From positions 1 through 49,622 of the forward strand of contig JAOBWK010000009.1 in assembly GCA_025463305.1 (NCBI GenBank): 49,622 nt of DNA, read 5' to 3'. The stretch's first letter is position 1. Each line of letters opens with the position of its first letter. This document shows, piece by piece, positions 32,753 through 41,422 of this stretch. A program made the position numbers and the translations under genes. A model generated the notes under the pieces. The model did not search any database. It had not been told where the DNA came from and saw nothing but the letters and a program-made list of their open reading frames with translations. This DNA comes from Ilumatobacteraceae bacterium. Lineage in GTDB: Bacteria > Actinomycetota > Acidimicrobiia > Acidimicrobiales > Ilumatobacteraceae.

Positions 32753-35284
32753 CTACAGGCGTTCGAGGGCGATGAGGCGGGCGCGCAGCTCGGCGTCGCG
32801 CTCGGTGGCATCGAGGTCGAAGGTGATGGTCAGCCGCCATTCGTCGAAGCCCTCGGGGTCGGCGAGCGACTGGTGCACCGTCCACTCGCGGCTCGGCGGA
32901 TCGGTGACCACGTCGAAGCGGTGCGCGGCGCGGGCGTCGCCGTCGATGCCGATGCTCGCGTGCTCGGCGAAGTACGGGGCGAACGCCTCCTGCAGCGCAT
33001 CCGCGCTCCATCGATGGTCACCGGCTTCGGCGAGGTCCTCGTGCAGCGCGTCCCAACGTCGTCCGGCGGCGAGTTGCACCCAGCGGAACACCCGGTTGCG
33101 GATCAGCGCCTTCAACGCCGCTGGGCGACGGAGCAGATCGGCGGGATCCGGGACTGCTGCCACCGTCGCCTCCGCCGGTGCACCATCGCGCAGCGCCTGC
33201 CACTCGTCGATGAGGCTGCTGTCGGTGGCGCGGATCACGCCGTCGAGCCAGTCAGCGATCTCCTCGATGTCCGCTGTCTTGAGGTGGTCCGGGATCGTGC
33301 GCGTGATGGTGCGGTAGGCATCGCTCAGGTAGCGCAGCAGCGTGCCTTCCGAGCGCTTCAGCCCGTAGTGGCGCACGAACGTCGGGAAGTCCATCGCCCG
33401 CTCCCACATGTCGCGCACGACGCCCTTCGGCGAGACGTTGGCCTGATCGACCCAGCGATGGCTGAGCCGCCACTCGTCGAACGCGCCGTAGATCTCCTCG
33501 GCCATCGGCTTCGGCCAGGTGACCTTGGCGAGCTTCTCGATCCGTTCCTCGTACTCGACGCCGGCCGCCTTCATCGCGGCCATGGCCTCGGTCTTGGCCC
33601 GCTCGCGCTGGGCGAACAGCACTTGGCGAGGATCGTCGAGCACGCTCTCCACGGCCGCGAGCACCGCGAACACGTGCCCGTCGTCCTCGGTGTCGAGCAT
33701 CGGCAGCAGATCGAGCAGGAACGGTGCGAGCGGTTGGTTGAGCGCGAAGTCCTGCTGGAGCGACCGGTCGACGCGGACGATGCGGCCGTCCGGAAGCGGG
33801 ACAGCGAGGCGCTCGACCACCCCACTGGCGAGCAGCGACCGGTACAGGCCGATCGCTCGACGCGCATGGCGGCGTTGGCGGGCACGGGGCTCGTGGTTGT
33901 CGGTGAGCAACGACTTCACCGTGGTCCACGTGTCGGCAGGGCGATCGAGGAGGTGGAGCATCATCGCCGGCGTGACCGCGAAGCTCGACTCGAGCTTCTC
34001 CGGCGGCGCGATCTGCAGCGCCGCGAACGTGGCCGCGTCGTAGTGCACGTAGCCGCGGGGTGTCGGCGGCTTGGTGGCCTTGCGCTGCTTCTTGGTGTCG
34101 CTGCCGGCCTTGGCCATCCGCGATGCGTACTCGGCCTCGTGATCGGGGGCGAGCGCGACGACGAGGCCCTCGGTGTCGTAGCCGGCGCGGCCGGCGCGTC
34201 CGGCGATCTGGTGGAACTCGCGTGCGCTGAGCAGGCGGCTGCCGCTGCCGTCGAACTTGTAGAGCTGGGTGAACACCACCGTGCGGATCGGCAGGTTCAC
34301 GCCGACGCCGAGGGTGTCGGTGCCGGACACGACCTTGAGCACCCCGAGTTGGGTCAGCCGCTCGACCAGCCGGCGGTGACGGGGGAGCATGCCGGCGTGG
34401 TGGACGCCGACGCCGTTGCGCAGCAGTCGGGCGAGGTCGCGGCCGAAGCCCGGCGGCATCGGGCTGGCCCCCAGCTCGGCGGCCACGATCGCCTTGGCCT
34501 CCGTCCCGAGCTTCACCACCGAGGCGAGGTTGCCGGCCTGCTCCACCGCGTCGGCCTGGGTGAAGTTGACGAGGTACAGCGGCGACGCATCGGCCGCGAC
34601 CAGCTCCTCGATCACGTTGTGCAGGCGCTCGTAGCGGTACTCGTAGCGCAGCGGCACTGGCCGGACCGCGTCGGCGATCACCACCGTCGGGCGGTTGGTC
34701 CGCCGGCTGAGGTCGTCGGCGAGGAACCGGGTGTCGCCGAGCGTCGCCGACATCAGCAGGAACGTCGCCTTGGTCAGCTCGAGCAGCGGTACCTGCCAGG
34801 CCCAGCCGCGCTCGGGATCGGCGTAGTAGTGGAACTCGTCGAGCACCACCGTGTCGGCGTCGGTGAGGCTGCCTTCACGCAGCGCCATGTAGGCCAGGAT
34901 CTCCGTGGTGCAGCACATCACCGGCGCGTCGGCGTTGAACGACGAGTCGCCGGTCATCAGCCCGATGTTCTCCGGCCCGAGCTGAGCGCAGAGCTCGAAG
35001 AACTTCTCCGTCACGAGTGCCTTCACCGGCGCGGTGTACCAGCTGCGCCCACCGCCGGTGCTGCGCCCCACCGTCGCCTGGGCGTGCGCGGCGAGCGCCA
35101 CCATCGACTTGCCGGATCCGGTCGGTGTGGCGAGGATGACGTTGCTGCCCGACAGCAGCTCGAGGATCGCGCTCTCCTGGTGCGGGTACAGCGTGCGCCC
35201 GTTGTCGGCCGACCACTCGACCATCGCGTCGACGACGTCGCCGCCCGAGCGATCGAGGAACTCGGCGAGCGATGACACGCCCAC
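32753..35284 (-). CDS. DUF3516-type DEAD/DEAH-box helicase
   Basis: 843-aa superfamily 2 helicase related to the Ski2/Mtr4 group. Helicase motifs are NVILATPTGSGKSMVALAAH (I), TAPVKALVTEKF (Ia), ADTVVLDEFHYYADPERGWA (II, DEFH), FLLMSATLGD (III), VVSGTDTLGVGVNLPIRTVV (V) and REFHQIAGRAGRAGYDTEG (VI). The C-terminal half (about residues 430-843) matches the long DUF3516 region found in actinobacterial helicases. An RNA-remodelling role is likely from family resemblance. It lies 108 bp downstream of folC on the same strand and is convergent with the GMC gene, 15 bp between ends. Confidence 0.93.
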   Translation of the reverse strand: MGVSSLAEFLDRSGGDVVDAMVEWSADNGRTLYPHQESAILELLSGSNVILATPTGSGKSMVALAAHAQATVGRSTGGGRSWYTAPVKALVTEKFFELCAQLGPENIGLMTGDSSFNADAPVMCCTTEILAYMALREGSLTDADTVVLDEFHYYADPERGWAWQVPLLELTKATFLLMSATLGDTRFLADDLSRRTNRPTVVIADAVRPVPLRYEYRYERLHNVIEELVAADASPLYLVNFTQADAVEQAGNLASVVKLGTEAKAIVAAELGASPMPPGFGRDLARLLRNGVGVHHAGMLPRHRRLVERLTQLGVLKVVSGTDTLGVGVNLPIRTVVFTQLYKFDGSGSRLLSAREFHQIAGRAGRAGYDTEGLVVALAPDHEAEYASRMAKAGSDTKKQRKATKPPTPRGYVHYDAATFAALQIAPPEKLESSFAVTPAMMLHLLDRPADTWTTVKSLLTDNHEPRARQRRHARRAIGLYRSLLASGVVERLAVPLPDGRIVRVDRSLQQDFALNQPLAPFLLDLLPMLDTEDDGHVFAVLAAVESVLDDPRQVLFAQRERAKTEAMAAMKAAGVEYEERIEKLAKVTWPKPMAEEIYGAFDEWRLSHRWVDQANVSPKGVVRDMWERAMDFPTFVRHYGLKRSEGTLLRYLSDAYRTITRTIPDHLKTADIEEIADWLDGVIRATDSSLIDEWQALRDGAPAEATVAAVPDPADLLRRPAALKALIRNRVFRWVQLAAGRRWDALHEDLAEAGDHRWSADALQEAFAPYFAEHASIGIDGDARAAHRFDVVTDPPSREWTVHQSLADPEGFDEWRLTITFDLDATERDAELRARLIALERL

Positions 35285-35392
35285 AGTGTGACCGGTCCCG
35301 GCACGAGATCGTCGGACGACGATCCCGCGGTCACATCGCTCCCAGGTGGGCGGATCTGCCCGCGGAATCGGCGGGCAGCTGCGGCGGCGACG

Positions 35393-36709
35393 TCAGCCGG
35401 CGCGGGACAGGAGCCACGTGCGCGCGTCGGCGACGAGGTAGATGCTGCCGGTCACGACGATCTGGTCGTCCGGCCCGGCGGCGGTGATGACCGACGTCAG
35501 CGCGTCGCCGATGTCGTCGATCGCCGTGGCCGTCACGCCGAGCGCGTGCGCAGCGGCGGACAGCTCGGCGGCCGGACGGGCGCGTGCCGTCGGCGGCGTG
35601 CAGCACACCACTGCGTCGAACGTGGACGCGCCGACGGCGGTCATCATGGCCGCGGGATCGCGCCCGGCGAGCAGGCCGACGACGAGCGTGCGTTTGCCTG
35701 CGCACGGGATCTCCGCCAGCGCGGCGGCGAGCGCGGCAGCAGCATCGGGGTTGTGCGCACCATCGAGGATCACCGTGCAACCGTCGGCGCCGGTGTCGAT
35801 CGCCTCGAGCCGGGCGGGCATCGTGACCGCGGCCAGCCCGGCGCGCGCCGCATCGTCGTGGAGCGCCTTTCCCAGGAACGCCGATGCTGCGGTGATCGCG
35901 AGCGCGCAGTTGTGCGCCTGGTGGGCTCCGTGCAGAGGGAGGTCGAGCGAGTCGAGCTGCTGCCACGGTGTGCGCACCGTCAGCCGTCGACCGCCCGGCG
36001 CCGGGTTGTCCGCGATGAGGTCGATCTCGTGGCCGAGCCGCCACATCGCCCCGGGCTGCTGGGCCGCGAATGCGTCATCGAAGCGCGGATCGACATCGCC
36101 GAGCACGAGGTGCGCGCCGGGCTTGACGATGCCGGCCTTCTCGGTGGCGATGCGCAGCTGCCAGTCGCCGTCGCCGTTGGTGTGGTCGAAGCCGATGTTG
36201 GTCACGACGGCCACCCGCCCATCGGCGACGTTGGTGGCGTCGAAGCGCCCGAGCACGCCGACTTCGACGACGGCCACGTCGAGATCCCGTTCGGCGAACA
36301 GCGTGTACGCCGCGCCGGTGAGCACCTCGAACGGCATCAACGGTTCGCCGAGCGCTTCCTCGGCGGCGGCCATCCGCGTCAGCAGGTCGGCCAGCGCCGC
36401 ATCGTCGACGTCGACATCGCCGATGCGGAACCGCTCGTTGTAGCGCGACAGATGCGGGCTGGAGTAGGTGCCGACGCGCAGGCTCTCGGCCATCAGCAGC
36501 CGGGTGATCATCCGCGAGGTGGAGCCCTTGCCGTTCGTGCCGGTGACGTGGATGATCGCCAGCGACGACTGCGGGTTGCCGAGCACCGTCGCGAAGCGGT
36601 GCATCCGGTCGAGGGACAGCTCGACATCGCCGGTGCGCGCGGAGCGGGCCGCCCACGTGCCGTAGTCGATGTGGCCCTCCAGCCACGCGACGGCGGCGTC
36701 GATGTTCAC
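35393..36709 (-). CDS. folC: Bifunctional folylpolyglutamate/dihydrofolate synthase
   Basis: 438-aa FolC, which adds glutamates to folates. The Mur-ligase-type P-loop is IIHVTGTNGKGSTSRMITRL at about residues 53-72, with YSSPHLSRYNERFRIGDVDV, NIGFDHTNGDGDWQLRIATE and a C-terminal AIDTGADGCTVILDGAHNPD motif. It is the third gene of metF-folD-folC, 16 bp downstream of folD. Placing folC with metF and folD suggests this operon serves an elevated tetrahydrofolate-linked C1 flux rather than only biosynthesis (inference). Confidence 0.93.
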   Translation of the reverse strand: MNIDAAVAWLEGHIDYGTWAARSARTGDVELSLDRMHRFATVLGNPQSSLAIIHVTGTNGKGSTSRMITRLLMAESLRVGTYSSPHLSRYNERFRIGDVDVDDAALADLLTRMAAAEEALGEPLMPFEVLTGAAYTLFAERDLDVAVVEVGVLGRFDATNVADGRVAVVTNIGFDHTNGDGDWQLRIATEKAGIVKPGAHLVLGDVDPRFDDAFAAQQPGAMWRLGHEIDLIADNPAPGGRRLTVRTPWQQLDSLDLPLHGAHQAHNCALAITAASAFLGKALHDDAARAGLAAVTMPARLEAIDTGADGCTVILDGAHNPDAAAALAAALAEIPCAGKRTLVVGLLAGRDPAAMMTAVGASTFDAVVCCTPPTARARPAAELSAAAHALGVTATAIDDIGDALTSVITAAGPDDQIVVTGSIYLVADARTWLLSRAG

Positions 36710-36725
36710 CGGATCGGCGGTGACG

Positions 36726-37625
36726 TCAGCGGGGGACGGCGCCGAGCATGCGCGCCGCTTCGAGGGTGTTCTCGAGCAGGCAGGCGATGGTCATCGGGCC
36801 GGTGCCGCCGGGCATCGGCGTGATCGCCCCGGCGATGGACTCGACGGCGGCGAAGTCGACATCGCCGACGATGCCGGCCTCGGTGCGAGACATGCCGACA
36901 TCGATGACGGTGGCGCCGGGCTTGACGTGCTCGGCCGTGATCAGCCGGGCGATGCCGGCGGCGCCGATGATGATGTCGGCGTCGCGGCACGCGGCGACGA
37001 GGTCCTTGGTGCGCGAGTGGGCGAGCGTGACCGTGGCGTCGATGCCCTTGCGGGCGAGCAGCACCGACAGCGGCAGGCCGACGAGCAGCGAGCGCCCGAT
37101 GACGACCGCGGTCTGGCCACTGGTCGCGACGCCGTAGCGATCGAGCAGACGCATGACACCCTTCGGCGTGCACGGGATGTGGCCCACGCGGTTGCGCATC
37201 AGCCGGCCCATGCTCGCCACCGTCAGCCCGTCGACGTCCTTCTCGGCGGGCACGAGGTCGAGCACGGCATCCTCGTCGAGGCCGTTCGGCAGGGGCAGCT
37301 GCACGAGGATGCCGTGCACCATCGGGTCCTCGGCGAGCTCGCGCACGGCGGCCTCGACCTCGACCTGGCTGGCGGTGGCCGGCAGCCCGACGTGGCGCGA
37401 GCTCATGCCCGCTTCGGCTGCCTTCTTGTGCTTGCTGCGCACGTAGACCTGGCTGGGCCCGTCGTCGCCGACGAGCACCGTGGCGAGGCACACGTGGGGG
37501 TTGCCCAGCGCCTCGATCTCGGCGCGCAACCGGACCACGGTCTCGTCGCGCAGGACGATGCCGTCCATGCGGATCGCCCCGCCGGGCGTGCGCGTGTACG
37601 TGTCGGGGTCGATGGACGAGGTCAT
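36726..37625 (-). CDS. folD: Methylenetetrahydrofolate dehydrogenase/cyclohydrolase
   Basis: 299-aa FolD, interconverting methylene-THF and formyl-THF with NADP. The catalytic segment is QVYVRSKHKKAAEAGM (Tyr and Lys of YVxxK), the cofactor loop VVIGRSLLVGLPLSVLLARK, and the family C-terminal signature ITPMPGGTGPMTIACLLENT. The N-terminus is slightly longer than in E. coli FolD. It follows metF by 9 bp and precedes folC by 16 bp. With MetF working in the oxidative direction it would carry methyl groups to formyl-THF. Confidence 0.94.
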   Translation of the reverse strand: MTSSIDPDTYTRTPGGAIRMDGIVLRDETVVRLRAEIEALGNPHVCLATVLVGDDGPSQVYVRSKHKKAAEAGMSSRHVGLPATASQVEVEAAVRELAEDPMVHGILVQLPLPNGLDEDAVLDLVPAEKDVDGLTVASMGRLMRNRVGHIPCTPKGVMRLLDRYGVATSGQTAVVIGRSLLVGLPLSVLLARKGIDATVTLAHSRTKDLVAACRDADIIIGAAGIARLITAEHVKPGATVIDVGMSRTEAGIVGDVDFAAVESIAGAITPMPGGTGPMTIACLLENTLEAARMLGAVPR

Positions 37626-37634
37626 GCCGTCACG

Positions 37635-38543
37635 CTACGACACGAGCGATGCCGGGCTGCTGGCGACGCCGCAGACGGCCTGCTGCCACGCCACTGTGTT
37701 GGCGACCTGGTTGAAGGTGAACACGTGCAGCGCCGAGACGCCGAGGCGGTCCAGGTCGCCCGCCATCGGGGCGAGCAGGTCCATCGGGTCGTAGCCGCCG
37801 GGCGCGGCGAGCTTGCTCACCACGGCCCGGTTCTTGCGCAGGTAGCGCAGCGAGGCACCGACGCCGAGCTTGGTGCCCATCGTCAGCAGCTTCATCGTGT
37901 CGATGACGCCGGGGACGCCGAGGTGGACCGGCAGCACCAGACCGTCGGCGCGGGCGCTGGTGAGCCAGCGGGTGATCGTGGCCGTGTCGAAGCACATCTG
38001 GGTGGAGACCCAGCCGCTGATGCCGGCGTCGAGGATCAGCTGCTGCTTGTCGCGTAGCGCGGCCACCAGTGCCGGCGTGGGGATGGCGGCGTGACCGTCG
38101 GGGTAGCCGCCGAAGCCGACCCGCTCGAGCGGTGCGCCGGACTCGAGCAGCGCGCGCATGAAGGCGCCGGCGTCGAGGTACGGGCCGAACGGTTCGGGTG
38201 CGTCGCCGCCGACGACGAACACGTCCTTCACGCCATGGGAGGTCAGCCACGCAGCGATGGTGGCGACGTGCGCCGGCCCGTCGACCATGCGCGCGGCGAG
38301 GTGGGGGATCACCGTGTGGCCGAGGTCGAGCAGCTGCGCCGCCATGTCGAGCGTGGCCTGGAGGTCCTTGGCCGGCGACGCGGTGACGGACACCGTCGAG
38401 CCCTCGGGCAGGTGCTCGAACTGCAGGTGCGCCTTCGGCGTCGGGATCAGCTCGAGGTGGGCCTGGGCGACCCGCCGCACGACCGAGTCGGCGAACGCAG
38501 ATGTGTTGTCGTTGTTGGTCCTCGACCGGTTGAACAGTGCCAC
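37635..38543 (-). CDS. metF: Methylenetetrahydrofolate reductase family protein
   Basis: 302-aa MTHFR-family flavoprotein, starting at a GTG (38543) with AGAGGAGAG upstream. The TIM-barrel signatures are GSTVSVTASPAKDLQATLDM, HTVIPHLAARMVDG, DVFVVGGDAPEPFGPYLDAG, VGFGGYPDGHAAIP and WVSTQMCFDTATITRWLTSA. The protein lacks some E. coli MetF motifs and belongs to a divergent branch. Given the adjacent methyltransferase system, it may oxidise methyl-THF to methylene-THF rather than feed methionine synthesis (inference). It is first in metF-folD-folC, divergent from the hydantoinase-like gene, with an inverted-repeat operator candidate between. Confidence 0.85.
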   Translation of the reverse strand: MALFNRSRTNNDNTSAFADSVVRRVAQAHLELIPTPKAHLQFEHLPEGSTVSVTASPAKDLQATLDMAAQLLDLGHTVIPHLAARMVDGPAHVATIAAWLTSHGVKDVFVVGGDAPEPFGPYLDAGAFMRALLESGAPLERVGFGGYPDGHAAIPTPALVAALRDKQQLILDAGISGWVSTQMCFDTATITRWLTSARADGLVLPVHLGVPGVIDTMKLLTMGTKLGVGASLRYLRKNRAVVSKLAAPGGYDPMDLLAPMAGDLDRLGVSALHVFTFNQVANTVAWQQAVCGVASSPASLVS

Positions 38544-38561
38544 GTCGCTCTCCTCTGATTC

Positions 38562-38579
38562 CCAGCACGCCTGTGCTGG
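38562..38579 (-). promoter_or_regulatory. Hairpin in the metF leader
   Basis: A perfect 7-bp stem CCAGCAC/GTGCTGG with a GCCT loop, 19 bp before the metF GTG. It could be an RNA hairpin or a small DNA palindrome. It lies just beside the inverted-repeat operator candidate at 38582-38612. Confidence 0.4.
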
Positions 38580-38581
38580 TT

Positions 38582-38612
38582 ACCACCATACAGCATTGAT
38601 CCGTATCGTGGA
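38582..38612. promoter_or_regulatory. Operator candidate B, metF/hydantoinase divergent region
   Basis: ACCACCATA (38582-38590), 13 bp, TATCGTGGA (38604-38612): an inverted repeat matching at 7 of 9 positions. Its right arm with two flanking bases (CGTATCGTGGA) is identical to candidate A at 42774-42784, and the spacing is the same. On the minus strand TTCCAC and TATGGT with a 17-bp spacer within this block could be the metF promoter. Confidence 0.5.
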
Positions 38613-38653
38613 AGAGGTCCGCAGGGCGGATCCGCGCCTAGCGTTGGGCCCTC

Positions 38654-40663
38654 ATGCGGCTGTCACTCGGGATCGACACGGGCGGTACCTACACCGATGC
38701 CGTGCTGTTCCACGACGAGCACGGCGTGGTCGCCAAGGCGAAGGCGCTGACGACGCGCCACGACCTGTCGATCGGCATCGCCGGCGCCGTGAGCGCGGTG
38801 CTGGCGTCGGCCGGTGCGCCGTCGTCGGACATCGATTTCGTGTCCCTGTCCACCACGCTCGCCACGAACGCGCTGGTCGAGGGCCGCGGTGGACGGGTGG
38901 CGCTGGTGTTCATCGGCTTCGGCGACAACGACGCCGGCCGCGCCGGGCTGGCCGAGGCGCTGCGTGGTGATCCGCTGATCCGCATCGCCGGCGGCCACGG
39001 TCCGCAGGGTGATCCGCTCGCCGCGCTCGATCTGGCCACGCTGGAAGCCGAGGCGTTGGCCATCGCACCGTCGGTCAGCGGGTTCGCGGTGACGGCCCAG
39101 TTCGCGACGCGCAACTCCGAGCACGAGGTGGCCGCGCGAGATCTGCTCCGGCGCATCACCCGACTGCCGGTCACCTGTGGCCACGAGCTGTCGGCCAAGC
39201 TCAACGGCCCGCGCCGGGCGCTCACGAGCGTGCTCAACGCGCGGTTGATCGGACTGCTCACCGGGCTGATCGCGGCGGCGGAGGCGATCATGGCCGAGCA
39301 CGCGATCACGGCACCGTTGATGGTGGTGCGCGGCGATGGCGCGTTGATGTCGGCCGACGTCGCCAAGACCCGCCCGATCGAGACGATCCTCTCCGGGCCG
39401 GCAGCGAGCCTCGTCGGCGCCGCGCACCTCACGGGTGCCGTCGATGCGATCGTGTCCGACATCGGCGGCACCACCACCGACATCGCGGTGGTCGAAGGCG
39501 GGGTGCCGCACCTCGACGAGGAGGGTGCCACCGTCGGCGGCTTCCGCACGATGGTGGAGGCCGTGGCGATGACCACGGTCGGCCTCGGTGGCGACAGCGA
39601 GGTGACCATCGGGCTCGGCACCGTCGAGCCGCAGATCGTCCTCGGCCCCCGGCGCGTCGTGCCGATCTGCATGCTCGCCGCCGAGCACGGCGACGTCGTC
39701 CACCGCGCCCTCGCCCAGCAGCTGCTCAACGACATCCCGAGCGAGCACGACGCGCGGTTCGCGATCCCGCTCACCGACGTCGGCGCCACCGACACCGGCC
39801 TCGACGACGCCGAGCTGCACCTGCTCGCCCGCGCTCGCGTCGGCGTCAGCCCCGTCAGCCGGCTGGTGCAGGGCCACGCCGACGTGCGCCGGCTCGATCG
39901 GCTGGTGAGCCGTGGGCTGGTGATGCTGTCGTCGTTCACGCCCACCGACGCGTCACACGTGCTCGGCGACTTCACCGCGTTCGACGTCGCGGCCGCGCGC
40001 ACGGCGGCCGAGCTCGTGGCACGCAAGCGGACGCTGCTCGGCAAGCCCGTCGCCGACACGGCCGACGCGTTGGCGGCCCGCGTCGTCGGTGCGCTGCAGC
40101 GCCGCTCGGCCGAGATCGTGTTCGACGTCGGCCTCGGCATCGACGGGTTCGAGGGCAACGGCCTGAGCCGCCATCCGCTCCTCGCGTCGTCACTCGATCA
40201 GCGGCGCGGCATCGTCGACATCGCCGCCCGCCTCACCGTGCCGATCATCGGGCTCGGCGCGTCGGCGCGCCTGTACTACCCGGCGGTCGCGGCGATGTTG
40301 CGCACCGAGGGCGTGGTGCCCGCCGACGCCGACGTGGCGAACGCGATCGGCGCGGTCGTCGGCATGGTGCGCGTGCACGACGAGGTGTACGTGTCGGCGC
40401 CGGCGCGCGATGTCTTCCGCGTGCATCACACGACGGTCGACGGCGCGGCGCACGTCGACGTCCTGTCGTTCGAGCAGGCGCGAGCGCTGGCGACGCAGGC
40501 CGCGATCGCGACGGCCATCGGCCACGCCGAGCTGGCGGGTGCGGTCGATGCCCAGGCCGTGGTGAGCGAGCGGATCAACGTCGCCCACGTCGAGGGCGTC
40601 GAGATGTTCGTCGACGCGACGTTCACGGCGACGGCCTCGGGGCGGCCGCGCCGGGCGCGCTGA
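38654..40663 (+). CDS. Hydantoinase/oxoprolinase-like ASKHA ATPase (HyuA family)
   Basis: 669-aa HyuA-family protein. ASKHA-type motifs are LGIDTGGTYTDAVLFHDEHG at the N-terminus, FVSLSTTLATNALVEGRGGR, AIVSDIGGTTTDIAVVEGG in the middle, and MTTVGLGGDSEV. HyuA proteins are ATP-dependent cyclic-amide hydrolases that usually pair with HyuB; no HyuB gene is present here. One family reaction of interest is N-methylhydantoin hydrolysis on the way to sarcosine, but the substrate is not predictable. Relatives are also linked to C1 gene clusters. It is divergent from metF and convergent with the IclR gene, a 1-bp gap separating their ends. The role in the C1 neighbourhood is open. Confidence 0.85.
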   Translation: MRLSLGIDTGGTYTDAVLFHDEHGVVAKAKALTTRHDLSIGIAGAVSAVLASAGAPSSDIDFVSLSTTLATNALVEGRGGRVALVFIGFGDNDAGRAGLAEALRGDPLIRIAGGHGPQGDPLAALDLATLEAEALAIAPSVSGFAVTAQFATRNSEHEVAARDLLRRITRLPVTCGHELSAKLNGPRRALTSVLNARLIGLLTGLIAAAEAIMAEHAITAPLMVVRGDGALMSADVAKTRPIETILSGPAASLVGAAHLTGAVDAIVSDIGGTTTDIAVVEGGVPHLDEEGATVGGFRTMVEAVAMTTVGLGGDSEVTIGLGTVEPQIVLGPRRVVPICMLAAEHGDVVHRALAQQLLNDIPSEHDARFAIPLTDVGATDTGLDDAELHLLARARVGVSPVSRLVQGHADVRRLDRLVSRGLVMLSSFTPTDASHVLGDFTAFDVAAARTAAELVARKRTLLGKPVADTADALAARVVGALQRRSAEIVFDVGLGIDGFEGNGLSRHPLLASSLDQRRGIVDIAARLTVPIIGLGASARLYYPAVAAMLRTEGVVPADADVANAIGAVVGMVRVHDEVYVSAPARDVFRVHHTTVDGAAHVDVLSFEQARALATQAAIATAIGHAELAGAVDAQAVVSERINVAHVEGVEMFVDATFTATASGRPRRAR

Positions 40664-40664
40664 T

Positions 40665-41417
40665 TCAGTCGATGCCGGTGTCGCTCAAGCGCCGGGCCGC
40701 GGCGACGACCGCTGACTCGATGTCGGCCTGCTCGTCGGGAGCCGGGAAGCGGTAGGTGGGGCCGTGGCAGTGGATCGCCGCGACGATCTCGCCCTTGCGG
40801 TTGCGCACCGGCGCGGCCACCGCGCTGATGCCCAGCTGCAGCTCGTCGACGGTCCACGCGAAGCCCTTGGCGCGCACTTCGTCGAGCCGCTTGTCGAGCT
40901 GCACAGCGGTGTGGACGGAGTGCTCGGTCGGCGCCTCGAGGCCGCCCTTCGCGTAGGCCTTGACCCGCTCGGCGGGCAGGAACGCGAGGAACACGAGGCC
41001 GGAGGCGACGACGTGCAGCGGCGTGCGCTCGCCCGTCCAGTCGCGGATCTGCACCGCGTTGTCGTTCTCGACGTGATCGAGGTACAGCACCTCGTTGCCC
41101 TCCAGCACCGACAACCCGGCGGTCTCGTGGACCCGGTCGACCAGCTCGTGCAGGAACGGCCGGGCGCGACCGGTGAGCGTGGTGTCGTTGGCCGCGGCGA
41201 GGCTGCTCACGGTCGGGCCGATGCGATACGTCACGCCGTCGTCCTGGCGGATCACGGCTTCGAGGTGCTCGAGCGTGGCGAGCAGGCGGGCGACGGTGCT
41301 GACGGGCAGCGCGACGCGGCGGGCGACATCGGTGATGCCGGACGGCTCGGTGGCGACGGCCAGCAGGACCGAGAAGGCTCGCTCGATCGACTGGATGCCT
41401 GAGGTGGCGCTGGCCAT
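40665..41417 (-). CDS. IclR family transcriptional regulator
   Basis: 250-aa regulator. The N-terminal winged helix-turn-helix is GIQSIERAFSVLLAVATEPS then GITDVARRVALPVSTVARLL (about residues 7-46), followed by the IclR effector domain with ARPFLHELVDRVHETAGLSV, PLHVVASGLVFLAFLPAERV, ELQLGISAVAAPVRNRKGEI and VAAIHCHGPTYRF. The ATG at 41417 is 5 bp after the MFS gene, so the two form one operon read from the divergent promoter at 42.7 kb. It is the only transcription factor recognised in the window and the best candidate to bind inverted repeats A and B. Confidence 0.93.
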   Translation of the reverse strand: MASATSGIQSIERAFSVLLAVATEPSGITDVARRVALPVSTVARLLATLEHLEAVIRQDDGVTYRIGPTVSSLAAANDTTLTGRARPFLHELVDRVHETAGLSVLEGNEVLYLDHVENDNAVQIRDWTGERTPLHVVASGLVFLAFLPAERVKAYAKGGLEAPTEHSVHTAVQLDKRLDEVRAKGFAWTVDELQLGISAVAAPVRNRKGEIVAAIHCHGPTYRFPAPDEQADIESAVVAAARRLSDTGID

Positions 41418-41422
41418 TCGGG

